Program-made: the position numbers and the translations under genes
Source of the DNA: Biscogniauxia marginata
Taxonomy: Eukaryota; Ascomycota; Sordariomycetes; Xylariales; Xylariaceae
DNA: 64,000 nt
NCBI GenBank assembly: GCA_022695795.1
Contig: MU404080.1
Coordinates: 186,001 to 250,000, forward strand
Direction of reading: 5' to 3'
Notes under the pieces: generated by a model
Seen by the model: the letters and a program-made list of their open reading frames with translations, nothing else
The model's database searches: none
Told to the model about the DNA's origin: nothing
Shown: piece by piece, positions 1 through 10,819 of the stretch
How the letters are laid out: the number at the start of each line of letters is the position of its first letter
How positions within the stretch are numbered: the first letter of the stretch is position 1

Positions 1-1034
1 TGAGGAAGCGCTGTATTTTTGCAAGGCGCACAACAGCTACAATAACGACCGATACGAAACGAGGCAACCGGGAATTAATTTTAACGATTGCTTAGTCGCC
101 GGGTTATTTGAGTGATGGTTACTTGATTGATCAACAATCAGGTTGCTCTTCAGAAATATAAAAAAGGAGTGGACTTCTTTTCCGAAGAAGCAGAAAAAAG
201 GGGAGATACTGAATCTGCTGAATTTTGCCTACAGGATAAGGACGACCAAGCATGGGTCTTCAGACTCTTTTTGACAGCGGAGTTCACGTCAAAGAAAGCA
301 GATCTCGGACCTAGGGTCTACGACTCATCCGTCCGAGGCTCGACGAAGCTCGAAGGATAATACAGTGGCACGCTGTTGAATAGAGCTGAGAACAAAGGCG
401 TCAGGTTAGTCAGTGGACCCCGGTCAGCATCTTAAGACCTTTTGCCTCGAATCCGAATCAATAATATAGGAAAAGAAGGAAGAAACAAGGATCCGAGGGA
501 ATGTGAATACGGTCGAACGAAGCGAATGTGTCACAAAGGAACTAGCCCGTACCACTGAAAGAGAAGCCCGAGTCGAAAACGGAATATAGATACACATTCA
601 ACAATTCAGTGGCTGCCGTCATGGAAAAAGTAAGCAATCGTCGGCCATGTGAGGGACGCCGGGGAATGTGGCAATTGTTTCTGGCGACATGGGATTCGGG
701 ACCCGAGAGATGATCTCATGCTGCTTCTGTAGAATGGAATGATGTCGAGATATTTGAAACGCCAGATTTGAGACACAATTCTTTTCATTTATGCTTGCAC
801 CGGACGTGTTGGGCTTGGTGAGACATACCCGCGCAGGGCCGCCGTACCGCATATACGCAGGTGCCGAATTGGGACGGCGCTTAGCTGTGCCTAGATTGAT
901 TTCCATTCCCTCGGGATCGTCGCCACGCTCCCACGCTCCAAGAATATACCACTTACTCATTCCAATAACCCCCCTTATCCCTGCCGGCCTTGGCCCTACT
1001 TGCCTGGCTTACTAGATGGCAAATAGTAGCTGAT
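1..1034. other. Left-edge intergenic stretch, no convincing gene
   Basis: Nothing here is well supported. A 113-codon ATG-initiated ORF lies on the minus strand at 619-960, 75 bp downstream of the aldehyde dehydrogenase stop. It has no recognisable motif and no clear homolog pattern, so it is probably chance or part of the 3' region of that gene. The first 120 bases could belong to a gene that lies mostly outside the window; this cannot be decided here. Confidence 0.4.
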
Positions 1035-2621
1035 TTACTTTGGATAGTCCTTCAGATGGTAGCTCTTTAGCTTTACGAATTGGTCAAAACCGAATCTGCT
1101 CAGAGTGACGCCTTTGCCCGAATTCTTCCAACCTGTCCATGCCAGGTCCTGCAATACCGAGGTCAGCAAAAAAGAAACCGAGGATGTGGTCGGCTCGTGG
1201 ACAAAAAGGACTTACTGGGCTCGGGAAGTCTGCTCGATTGACAAAGACTGTCCCCGCCTCAACTTGTTCCGCGAGTTCATACCCCTTGTTCGTATCCTTG
1301 GTCCAGATACTCGCCGTGAGGCCAAATTCGCTGTCATTCATCAACTTGACCGCCTCTTCGTCATCCTTCACTTTCATCACTGCAATGACGGGCCCAAACG
1401 TTTCCTCTGTCATGACTGTCATACTGTGATTGACATCGACAAGCAGGGTAGGCTTGACGAAATTACCTTTTGACGGTAGACTCGTAAATGTCGGGTTTTC
1501 TGGTGTTAGGTCTTTAGCACCTTTGTCTAGGGCGTCCTTAATATGCGACTCGATGGTGTCCTTGGATCGCTTCGAGATGACCGGGCCGATCTGGGTCTCC
1601 TTAACTAGAGGGTCGCCAACTTTATAATCCTTCAAGACCTTTTGGATTGCCTTGATAAAGGGATCGTAAATCTTCTCGTCCACGTAAACTCGCTCGATGG
1701 CGCAGCAACTCTGACCAGAGTTGAATATTGACCCGTCTACGATCTCGGCAGCCGCCCAATCGAGATCGACATCTCCTCTCACATACGCGGGATCTTTACC
1801 ACCGAGCTCCAAACCGACATTGACAATACGATCAGAGGCGGCCTTCTGTACCGACAATCCCCCAGCAACAGAGCCGGTGAAGCAGATTAGAGATACCTTG
1901 GGGTTTCGCACCACAGATTCCATTATCGTTGGCGAACCGCAGTGGAAGTACTGTAAAACACCAGCCGGAAGACCAGCTTCAGAGAATACATTGGCGACCT
2001 GCTCAACTATGGTTGGTGTCTGAGGGGAAGGTTTTAAAATCACCGTGTTACCGGCAAGTAGGGCCGGGATAAGCGAGTTGACCAGAATCAAATAGGGGTA
2101 CTAATAGTTTTAGTCTCGTGCTTCTATGGCCCTCACGTGGTCGGACGAGAAGGAGTTCTTACGTTCCATGCGAAAATGATGAGAACGGGGCCGACGGGGA
2201 CCTTGCGAATGAACCGCTTGAAACCTTTCTCGGCCTCGCCGTCGGTATCCTTCAACGTCTCATCGCTGATCTTGACGAGATAGTTCGCACGCTTGATTGC
2301 CGTTTCAACTGCTTTCTCGTAAGCCCAGCTATCTCAGATGTTCTCTATGGTGGGCTGATCACCTTCAACGCCAGTGTAAGCGATGGGACGGCCCATCTGT
2401 ACAGTTACCTCTTCGGCGAGCTCGTCTTTCTTCTTCGCGAGTAAGTCGAGGGCCTTGTTGACTATGATCTTTCGATCGGTTAACGACGTCTGTCGCCAAC
2501 TCAGGAAAGCCTCGGTTGCGATCTTGGGGATCTCTTCCAACTCGGATGCCGAGACGCCATTGCGTGTCAAGATAGGTTCGTTTGTAGTGGGGGATATAGT
2601 GGTGATGGTTTCCACAGACAT
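1035..2621 (-). CDS. NAD(P)-dependent aldehyde dehydrogenase
   Basis: Four coding exons (2621-2363, 2308-2163, 2100-1216, 1148-1035) separated by GT..AG introns of 54, 62 and 67 nt give 467 aa with an intact frame. Without the first intron the frame runs into a TGA, so that short intron is required. This is an ALDH-superfamily enzyme oxidising an aldehyde to the acid. The cofactor loop FTGS (about residues 209-212), the general-base Glu in LELGGKDP (E233) and the catalytic Cys in FNSGQSCCAIER (C267) are all present. Length fits the usual 460-500 aa. The substrate cannot be told from sequence. The ATG at 2621 is preferred because the further 5' extension has no ATG. It is divergent from esf2 across 411 bp. 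No targeting peptide is evident, so it is probably cytosolic. Confidence 0.88.
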
Positions 2622-3032
2622 TTTGTGTAGCAGTCCTTTCTTATGGATGCAGATCAATGAGAAGATACGTCGATGTGTGTGTGTGTAGTTGTAAAAGAAA
2701 GACTCTTATCTATTGTTAGTGTTTGTAGATTACCTCCCAAGATGTAAGTTGATTTAGGGAGTGACAGGTAATGAGTGACCCCCTGGAGAGAAGGACGTCA
2801 CTGGTTTTCAATCTTGGAGGGGCACCCCTTTGCCCCTCCAAAGCCCCCGATAAAGGAGACTTGCTATGCTAGTCGATATCCTTATCTTATCGCATGTTTT
2901 ACATGCATCGGTGCATTCATTTTCCAACAGTCTCCATTTTATTTTCTCTGAACTCTCCGAAGCTTGGCTTAGACCACGACTTCACAGCGATTCCATTGCT
3001 TACCTAGGTACCAATTGAACAGATTCGCTACG
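2622..3032. promoter_or_regulatory. Divergent intergenic region between ALDH and esf2
   Basis: The 411 bp between the two start codons must carry both promoters. A short GT dinucleotide run lies at about 2674-2688. No specific binding site can be named with confidence. Confidence 0.35.
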
Positions 3033-4138
3033 ATGCCTCCGGAGAAAAGAAACCATTTCCTTGACGCTGAGGAGAGCGATGAAGATGGCAGCCAAGGCTA
3101 CGATTCCGAGGCCGAACAAATACAAAAGGGTACTCGGACGAGTAAACGTCGCAAACTCGACGATAGCGGTGGCGATGAAGAGGGAATTAAAGAAGCGTCA
3201 GAACCGGAGGATGACACGGAACCCTCAAAACCAAGAGATTCGCAACCGGAAGGAGACAAGTCCAAGTCAAACCCCAGAGATAGACCAGAGCTGCCCGACG
3301 TATCGCGACCGTTAACGAAGAAAAACTTGATCGCTTCCGAAGCGGCTGTTCGGCGGTCTGGTGTTATATATCTCAGCCGGATCCCTCCATTCATGAAGCC
3401 AACCAAACTACGGTATGATCCCATCGCCGTTATTGTCAACTGAAGATGTAAAATATATTGACTAATATCATATAGGTCACTTCTCGAGCCGTACGGGAAG
3501 ATCAACCGAATATTCTGCTCACCAGAAGACCCCCAAGCGCGATCACGACGTATTCGGCAGGGTGGCAATAAGAAACAGTCTTATGTTGAAGGTTGGGTGG
3601 AATTCTGCAGTAAAAAGGATGCCAAGGCTGCCGTCGAGCTGCTGAACGGTCACACCATCGGTGGGAAAAAGTCGAGCTATTATCGAGACGATATATGGGC
3701 CTTGAAATATCTTAAGGGCTTCAAATGGAGTACGTTACTCTGCGTGTCTCTGCTTTTTGCTGAAACCCTGGCCCGAAACAGGCTAGAACAGACAATATGC
3801 TAACCTTGGTTTGTGAACTAGACAACCTCACCGAACAGATTGCGTCCGAAGCTGCCGAAAGAGCCAGCAGGATGAGGGCTGAGATAAGCAAGTCCACGAG
3901 GGAAGCGAAGGATTTCGTGCAGAACATTGAGAAAGCAAAGATGCTCGAGGGCATACAAGCTAAGGCGATAGCAAAGAGGAGCAGAGATGAAGAGAGCTCG
4001 GACAAGGCCGTCTCGGGTCCACCCAGCGATTCGAAAGAGTTAAAGAGCATGCGCAAATTCAAGCAGTCTTTGGTAGGCAGGAGAGACGCAGACAAAACAC
4101 CCGAGGAGGCCAAGCGAGTATTGAGTAAGCTGTTTTAA
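3033..4138 (+). CDS. esf2: Esf2-type 18S rRNA processing factor (RRM protein)
   Basis: Three exons (3033-3412, 3476-3729, 3822-4138; introns 63 and 92 nt) encode 316 aa. The protein matches Esf2/ABT1: an acidic, Lys/Ser-rich N-terminus of about 105 residues, then an RRM-like fold beginning SGVIYLSRIPPFMKP, the conserved ARSRRIRQGGNKK stretch, GWVEF, and ALKYLKGFKW near the end of the domain. The C-terminal tail is charged and helical. In yeast Esf2 is a nucleolar component of the small-subunit processome that helps the Dbp8 helicase and early pre-18S cleavage; that role is inferred here from family identity. The ATG at 3033 is the first in frame. The second splice junction rebuilds FKWNNLTEQI, typical of the family. 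It converges with the Bqt4-like gene. Confidence 0.9.
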
Positions 4139-5323
4139 TATCTTGAATAATGATACCCCATCAAGTCTAGGACCTTCATCATTTGTGCAATTGTGGGAGC
4201 AACTATTGTGTTCATTTACAAGTGAAAAACATTGGGGGAGTCAGCTTCACCTACTTTCTACGATCATCTAGTCGCCGTAATTGTTCTTGATACTCAAGGC
4301 TGGAGGTTCGATGATCAAAATCGTTTAAACACAAATCTGGCGCTGTGGGCGTGGGGACTCAACTACTCGCTACCGTCAGGAAGGACCGTAATACAGAGTC
4401 GCCGGAGAATAGAACAATTGAAACTCGACGGCTTTATGAGGAATATTATAGTCGAGGCATATACCAATTTAATATATTTATAGAGAAAAGGGGGGTTGAA
4501 CTAAAATGAAACACATGACATAGATGTTGAAGCTGGAAATAGAATAAAAGGCATAGCAGATTCATGTGTGAGGCTCTTAGACTACGCTACAAATCTCGTA
4601 GGTCATTCACGCTGGTTGTATTAAATCAATCCTTTATGAACACCGGGTTTGTGACTACTGGGAAGAAGGGAAAAGGGGGGGGGGGGGGATAAAAAATGCT
4701 TCGATGTTCTTACGTTGAGCTCAAAAGATACAGGTTTCCAATATAACATTTATCAAATATTTGGGATTGACCTATTTTTTTTCAACCTGCGACGTACACC
4801 GATTTTCCCATCTCAAGCATAGCAGCTCAACTCATTGTAGCCGTAGTTGTATCATAAAAAGACAATTTTTTTCTCCTGTAGCCTGGCCGGGACGATGTGT
4901 TCTACGTACTTGTTCAATTCATGAGATAAAATACTTCGGGCGACAACTAGAATGTAACGCGCTCAACATTGCTAACTTGCATATCGACATTCACATTCTC
5001 GGCATCTAATGAGCGATCATCTCTATTTTCGTTGTGAAACTCCGCGGCACGTCTCGATAACTCCCCTCCTTTATCCACGGAACGAAGCCTCGACGGCGTA
5101 TAAAACATTGAGCTATATAGCTTCAGAAAGTCTGAAATCGACAAAGCCGGCCTAATAGGCATGCTGTTAAGGGGTATGTGCAAATCAATTAAGACAAACC
5201 AGTGTATTCCACCCCATCCGGATGAATTAGCTCGGTCGTGTGGTATCCACTAGAGAGGACGACGCGACAAACTCCGGAACGCGACGGGATGACAGTGAAG
5301 AAACGAGACGGTCGTTTTCTAAT
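4139..5323. other. Convergent 3' intergenic region, AT-rich, with a G14 run
   Basis: This is the space between the convergent 3' ends of esf2 and the Bqt4-like gene. It contains a homopolymer of 14 G at about 4675-4688 and T-rich tracts around 4775 and 4865. The ORFs seen here (for example 4232-4483) have no coding character that I can recognise. Confidence 0.5.
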
Positions 5324-6518
5324 CTAGAATACACCCATAACGTAAGGGATCAGAGCACTGAGACAGGGTGTTAGCAGGGTCCGAAACAACTGCGCTCTGG
5401 AATCTGAAGCTTGCTTACCCAACAGCGAGGGTCGCGCTGAGACCGACCAACGCGCGGTTTCTAACGCGCTCCTTCCTCAGCTGAACTTCCGTCTTAACCT
5501 TCTTAGATCTGGGTTCCTCGGGAGCCGCGTCCTCTTTGTTCTCTTCATCCTCGTCATCCACTGCAATCTCATCGGCCTTGCGCTTGCCTTTGGCATTTGA
5601 TTCGGACACGGAAGCAGACTCAGCCGCCGCAATCTTGACCATCTCCTTCGCTTCCTCGATCATGCGAGCTGCCTCCTCGGGGCTAGGCTCATCGGTGACG
5701 GGAAGTTCAACCTCTACGGCGGTGTTGGTTGTCTTGATGCCCGCGTTGAATTCTACCTCCTGGCCGACCTTAATATGTACCTTGGGTTCCTCCTCAGCAG
5801 GTGCAAAGACGACAGCGGGTTCCTTCTCAATCGTCTTGATCGATATTTCATCTGTAGCAGCCGTCGATGCAGTATCCTCCGCCTTGATGCCGTTTGTGGG
5901 AGGCTCAGACGCTTCCTTGATAGAAGGGGTTTCCGTGGCGCTAGATTGCGACGCTGCCACTCTAGTCGACCGCTTCCGTGGAGACGCGATGGCTCGTTTT
6001 TTCGTAGGGCTGGCGGAGCGACGACCACGTGTGCTGCGAAGGGACGATGGAGTAGGGGGTGCCAAAAGCGGCTGCAACGGTAGGGGGGCATCAAACTTAG
6101 GTGGTGCAGTAATCCTCTTGGGCGGGCTTTCCGGCGCATTCGTGATTGCTATGTCGGTCGGGTCAAGCAAGGCGCAAATCCAGGGAGTGATCTGATACTC
6201 TTCGGCTAGAGCCAAGGCCTGCTCGGGAGGGATCCAGACATTCCCAGCAGTCTCTTCGGGACTCGTAGTAGGCAGCGACTTGATGTATCGGCGCTCCGCT
6301 TCCTCTTCTATGGCCTCGGCATAGGGAAAAGTGGCCTTGAACATGCCGGTCGCAGAGACGAAGCCGTCCTGACTGCGGCGCATCAGGAAGTACGAGTTCG
6401 GAGAGGACTTGAAAATACCCGACACGATCCCTTTCGGAAGGGGCGCGCGAAGATGCGCGTAGTCGAAGACGCCGAGGGTGTTAGGGTCGACATCGCCGGC
6501 AGCACTAGCTGCGACCAT
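5324..6518 (-). CDS. bqt4: Bqt4-like APSES/KilA-N domain inner nuclear membrane protein
   Basis: Exon 1 (6518-5419) and a 34-nt exon 2 (5357-5324), joined across a 61-nt intron, give 377 aa. The N-terminal 120 residues form an APSES/KilA-N-like domain with the signature [20 protein letters not shown] and a conserved [11 protein letters not shown] end. The middle is low-complexity, rich in Ser/Pro/Lys and acidic residues, with a basic [11 protein letters not shown] patch suggesting nuclear localisation. The tail ends in a hydrophobic segment (residues about 357-377, [16 protein letters not shown]) that only appears after splicing. In fission yeast Bqt4 is a tail-anchored inner nuclear membrane protein that tethers telomeres to the envelope; the domain order here matches. 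A plain APSES transcription factor is less likely because of the tail anchor. Confidence 0.82.
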
Positions 6519-8770
6519 TTTGGCGGTTAGTTGGGTCTGACCTAGGCGCCGACGCGATATCAGCTCGGGATCTGTAAGCAGTGTAAGCTTCGCAACCCAG
6601 AGGCGTAGGAGATGGCGGGTTTAGTACATGGAGGGATATCCTCGGTCATGAGGGGATTGTGCTTCTGCGGGAGATGCCTGGATGCGGCCATTTTGGTTGA
6701 TTCTGTCGGGAGCTGGAAGACGCGACTGTGCTGAAAAACGGGGGCGACCGCGCAGGGCGTGCAGCAGGAAGTTTCAAACAACAATATTAAGAGAACCTAG
6801 AGGAGACTTCTATGGCTGATTGCCGGGTTAGCTGATGATGCTGCCGAGGCGCGCGAGGCTGCGATTGTCGACGGTCGCCATGGAAGCGCGAGCAGACGGG
6901 TCAGATCTCACTCACGTTGCTTGTACCGGAAAGTTGGGGAACACGGAAAGGAGAAAAAGAAAAGAAAAAGAGAAAGTAGCAGCCAGGAAGAAACCTTGGG
7001 AGCGGGATTAGAAAAATAGAGATGTAGATGCTCGTACCAAACAATGGATGAAATGGTACCAATTGACGGGAAAGCTGATGATGTTGTATTACCGGCGCAA
7101 AAAAAAGGAACCTTTTCCTCAGAAAAGGGTGTTCATGGAGAAGGGGGAGGAGAAGGCTTGCTTGCTGGCTTGGGCTTCCTGGGGGCGGAGGGAGGGTTTG
7201 CGCCAGTCGCGAGATGACTTCGCTTCTTGCCGTTAAAAGTCGCTGCAATCAATTAATCGGGTCTGGGCCCCGGTTTTCCTGATGCTTCCCCCGCCAGTTA
7301 AAATGAGGCACGACGGCAGGGATCTATAACTCCGCTCGAGAACGAGAACCGAAGCTTAGGCCAACCTCCATTTCGGGAAGTCTCTTTTCCCAGCCAAGCC
7401 CAGCCCTTGCTAGCCCTAGGTTCTTTCCCCCCTACTAGCAATCTACATTTAGGTTAGAAACCTGCCACGACGGGACATGCACTTATAGTGCTAATATAGC
7501 ATTATCGCACTGTAAAACGCGCTGGGTTTACAGACCCGTGTTGCCTACGCGTGTTAGCCCCGACTAGGGTTTTATTAGCTTGAAGTCGAGAGCCGCAATG
7601 AACTCGTGTTCTGTTCTCGGAGATAATCGTTCAGCGGGGAAGGCTCTCTTACCTAAGTAGGCGCTCACTCCAGCCCTATTGCCAAGCTCTATATCACGTG
7701 ACATTCCTAACATGTAGGGTGCGTCATCCCTTGTGAATACCCTCACCGTCGGTACTGGGTTGTTTGTATAAGGATTAATTACTCAAATATCGAGACATAG
7801 GCATGTACATCTATGACAATGAGGGTCTCGTCATCAGTCTTAACTATATACGGCAGAAAGCCTAGATTCTAACACGCAGTGCCTATTAGAATTGCTAGAT
7901 TGTCAAGGGAATGAACAGGTGCGCAATAGACTGAGAGTAACGGAAATATAGGGTCATTATTAGACTGATCATAATCGCTAGGTAGCTCCCGTCCCGTCCC
8001 CGAGGTCTCCGCGGCGCATAAGACCCCCTTTTTTCTACATAGTTTTCTGTGGGTCCTATCCTCTTTAGCCCCTTAGCACAGAGGCCAGCCTTTCTGGGCC
8101 CCTGACATAAATATCCTGGTCTATATGGCGACGTACTAACAGGCTTCCGTATCGTTGCGATATAACTATAGCTTTGAGAGGTATAACTAGAACGTGAGAA
8201 AACTAAGCATAGTACGTAAAGTATGACGCTAATAAGTGCAGGAAACAGAGCGAGAGTGTAAGAAAGAAACAAACGAAGTCTTTATAATATACATGCGTGA
8301 GGAGAGTTGTAAGAGAAATATAGCATATGGAGAAAGAATTAAGACCGGGAGCCCTCCACAAGATTAAAACTTGACATCTTGCAAGGATGAGTTTTTACCA
8401 AAGGCATGGAAGTCTAGAGTAAGGGTAAGATAGGAACTCATACCTGCTATTCAAGCTCCCCCGAGTTATAGATGCACTAGCTGGCTCACATTTCCACACA
8501 GTAACCCTTTGTACGATTCGTAGCAGAGAAAGAAAAGCGACCTTAGCATTGCTTTCGCCCAGGAAAGACGAGTAGTGTGATAGTATTTAACGATAGCCCA
8601 TCCTCCCAGAACACTATTCTTGGATCTCAAGGCTTTTGTTTCGGGATTCCCCTATGGTAACTACATATAATCCGTGTATACATCGAGATAAATACCTACA
8701 ACGGCACTAGCCGACTCCTCCGCTGGCTTTCAGGGCCTCTACTTGACCACAGATCTCAACAAGCGTAAAT
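6519..8770. other. 2.25-kb intergenic region, partly AT-rich
   Basis: This holds the promoter of the Bqt4-like gene (6519 to about 7300) and then gene-free sequence. On the minus strand at about 7564-7790 there is a 75-codon open stretch with no ATG near its start and coding-like composition (contains VFTRDDAPYMLGMSRDIE). It could be a gene relic, but I cannot assign it. Nothing else is recognised. Confidence 0.4.
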
Positions 8771-8944
8771 TCAATAGTTGAACTCCTGACCAACTAGGTT
8801 CTCGCTCACCTTCCACAATTTCTCCACGATCTCAGGGTTACTCGCATGCTCCACAGTCTCGGCAATCTGATTGTTTATCAAGAGGGCGGGCGCCTTGGTG
8901 GCGATCTCTGGGTCCAGCGCGGCCGTCAGAGGCGTAGCGCCGAT
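8771..8944 (-). pseudogene. Detached C-terminal tail of the short-chain dehydrogenase
   Basis: Immediately after the TAG at 8947-8945 the same reading frame stays open for 57 more codons and then ends at TGA 8773-8771. The translated tail (ending LVGQEFNY, with ALDPEIATKAPALL and EKLWKVSENL) is what fungal SDRs of this type normally carry at the C-terminus. This therefore reads as the lost end of the neighbouring gene and not as chance sequence. No GT..AG intron long enough to splice out the stop is present; the only candidate would be 19 nt. Confidence 0.7.
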
Positions 8945-9754
8945 CTAGGTGTAGGTTTTGAACCTCGGCTCGTCGAATTCAAAGTCCTTGCCCGTGTTGC
9001 GCTTCGTAATTTCATATATACTATTGTAATCCTCCATGGTCAGGTGTGCCCCGAGCTGTGTGTCGAGGTTGGATCCAGGATGGGCGGCAAACGAAGTAAC
9101 ACCTCGCTCCTTGAGCCGCTTGCTTAAGCCGAAAGAAAACAAAATATTGGCCGTCTTGGCCTGGCCATACCCTGTCCAAGGGTCATATGTTTTGCCACCA
9201 GAATAGTTGAAGTCGTCAAAGCGGAAAGGGCTGATGAGATAGCCCAAGCTGCAGAGGTTGACGACGCGGGCACCACGCTCTTTGTCAGCATCAGCAGCAG
9301 CCAAAAAGGCGGGCACTAGTAGGTTCGTCAAAAGGAAGTGTCCAACATGATTAGCTGACAGTTGCATTTCGATCCCTTGTTTATCGGTAATGTACTCCTT
9401 AAGGGCCATGTTTCCGGCACTGTTAATAAGTACATCGATCTTGGATGCTGTCGCTTCCAGGATCTCCGTAGCAGCCCGTCGCACCGATTCGTGATCAGAC
9501 AGGTCGACTTGGACGAACGTCGTCTTGACCGAGGGGGTTAGTTCTAGGATGGCAGCAAGAACAGGTTCGACTCTTGCAGCGGTCCGCGATGCGATAAGAA
9601 TATGCTTAGGCGAGGCTCGAGCCAGAGACGTAGCAATCGAGCTCCCAATGCTGGGCTGACCTGCGCCAGTGATGATAAAGGTACGACCCTTGACTTGTGG
9701 GCCGAAAGCTTCAACGACCTGCTCACTAGTTGAATTTGCATCGAACACCGGCAT
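8945..9754 (-). CDS. Short-chain dehydrogenase/reductase, truncated by in-frame TAG
   Basis: Single-exon ORF of 269 aa starting at ATG 9754. The SDR fold is clear: a Rossmann start TFIITGAGQPSIGSS (the glycine motif is a variant of TGxxxGIG), NSAG at about residues 110-113, a catalytic Ser in VVNLCSLGY and the YGQAK (YxxxK) pair. SDRs use NAD(P)H to reduce or oxidise carbonyls; the substrate is unknown. The family normally continues about 55 residues further, and that continuation is present in frame after the stop. The protein as encoded lacks the last part of the substrate-binding region. It may be a recent pseudogene, a functional short form, or a sequencing error. Confidence 0.75.
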   Translation of the reverse strand: MPVFDANSTSEQVVEAFGPQVKGRTFIITGAGQPSIGSSIATSLARASPKHILIASRTAARVEPVLAAILELTPSVKTTFVQVDLSDHESVRRAATEILEATASKIDVLINSAGNMALKEYITDKQGIEMQLSANHVGHFLLTNLLVPAFLAAADADKERGARVVNLCSLGYLISPFRFDDFNYSGGKTYDPWTGYGQAKTANILFSFGLSKRLKERGVTSFAAHPGSNLDTQLGAHLTMEDYNSIYEITKRNTGKDFEFDEPRFKTYT

Positions 9755-10147
9755 GATGGTTGGTGATGGATATTGAAATTGTTGAACTTCGATGAATAGT
9801 TGAGAAAGGTAACTTCAGATTCACTTACCGGTAGGTTCCTCAGTGATTATAGTAGAAATACGCCCGGGAGGTATGGGAGTCGGGCGGATATAAGCAGGCG
9901 GGGAACTGGCTCTGACTAGGTATTTCAGTCGGGGTTAGAAAGAGGTTGTATTGGTACTGAAGGATTCAAATACATGGAACACAACACTTTGTTACATACC
10001 TAGTATTCCATAATACATAAAAACATAGTAATCCTCATCGACTACCTTAAACTTAGTATAAATATATATAAATGTACTTGATTTTTAGCTTCACTGCAGT
10101 ACATCTAAAAGGTGAATCTATAAACTAAATTATTATCACTTTCAAAA
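9755..10147. other. AT-rich intergenic region
   Basis: Promoter side of the SDR gene followed by strongly AT-rich sequence from about 9990 to 10150, with many TA steps. No gene seen. Confidence 0.4.
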
Positions 10148-10790
10148 TCACTTTAATATTAATAGGTCTTTTTTAATAATACGTGCCTTTATAGAACTTT
10201 CTAGCTGTGAATACGCCGTGTTTCGTGGCTCGATTTCTGCTCGATCGGTAGCCGTGTCCAGATCAAACAACCAATTTTTCGCAAGCAGGGACGTCGGATT
10301 TGTATAATGGTAATCCGGAACCCGATGGGTCTTGGTTCTCAGGTTAAAAGTATCCTTCCAAAGCATCTTCCAGAGGGCCGAAGAAGTCAAAAACGGGATC
10401 ACCTTCGGGGCCGACAATCCAATCTGGGCCGTTCTCTCTTCGACGAATCTGCACCCGTATCCAAAGAATTCCGATCATTTTCTATCAGGAGGAGAAACAC
10501 ACGGTCGTCGATGGATTAGATAGATGATCATCCACCCGTGCTCCATCATGCACATCTGACCGGAGAAAAAACCTGCCATGCATTGTATTGGCCCATGTTC
10601 GTTGGGGTAGCCGGGATAAATTGATTTCAAGTACGGACCGTCATCTATACGCGGGAATTCCCACTCTGGATTACATTCTAGGGCGACGTGATGCAGCCTA
10701 GTCTTAACAATTGTCAAGTCGAGCTGAACGCCTTGCCAGTCGATATTATCGAAATTGAAAGAATAGAGACAAAAGAGGTCGATGTCAGGG
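10148..10790 (-). pseudogene. Relic of an unidentified protein-coding gene with in-frame TGA
   Basis: One minus-strand frame is open from about 10790 to 10148 except for a single TGA at 10477-10475. Upstream of it the frame reads DIDLFCLYSFNFDNIDW and HHVALECNPEWEFPR; downstream it reads SEFFGYGCRF and later WLFDLDTATDRAEIEP. The composition is coding-like on both sides. No ATG is available at the 5' end, and the frame closes with TAA just upstream, next to a perfect inverted repeat. The overall style (a leading hydrophobic strand, then HHVALECNPEW) recalls fungal 2EXR-type proteins, but this is a weak impression. I treat it as a truncated, decayed gene of unknown function. Confidence 0.5.
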
Positions 10791-10794
10791 GATT

Positions 10795-10819
10795 ATCGGA
10801 TATAATGGTTATATCCGAT
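10795..10819. repeat. Perfect 11-bp inverted repeat
   Basis: Arms ATCGGATATAA (10795-10805) and TTATATCCGAT (10809-10819) are separated by TGG. It sits right at the truncated 5' end of the relic gene. Confidence 0.85.

Noticed and set aside
127..360. 77-codon frame at the left edge
   Set aside because: It begins with TTG, has no family features, and contains a common low-complexity composition; probably chance.
6901..7248. Minus-strand frame upstream of the Bqt4-like gene
   Set aside because: Hydrophobic/aromatic low-complexity product of a CT-rich leader; no homology pattern and no good start.
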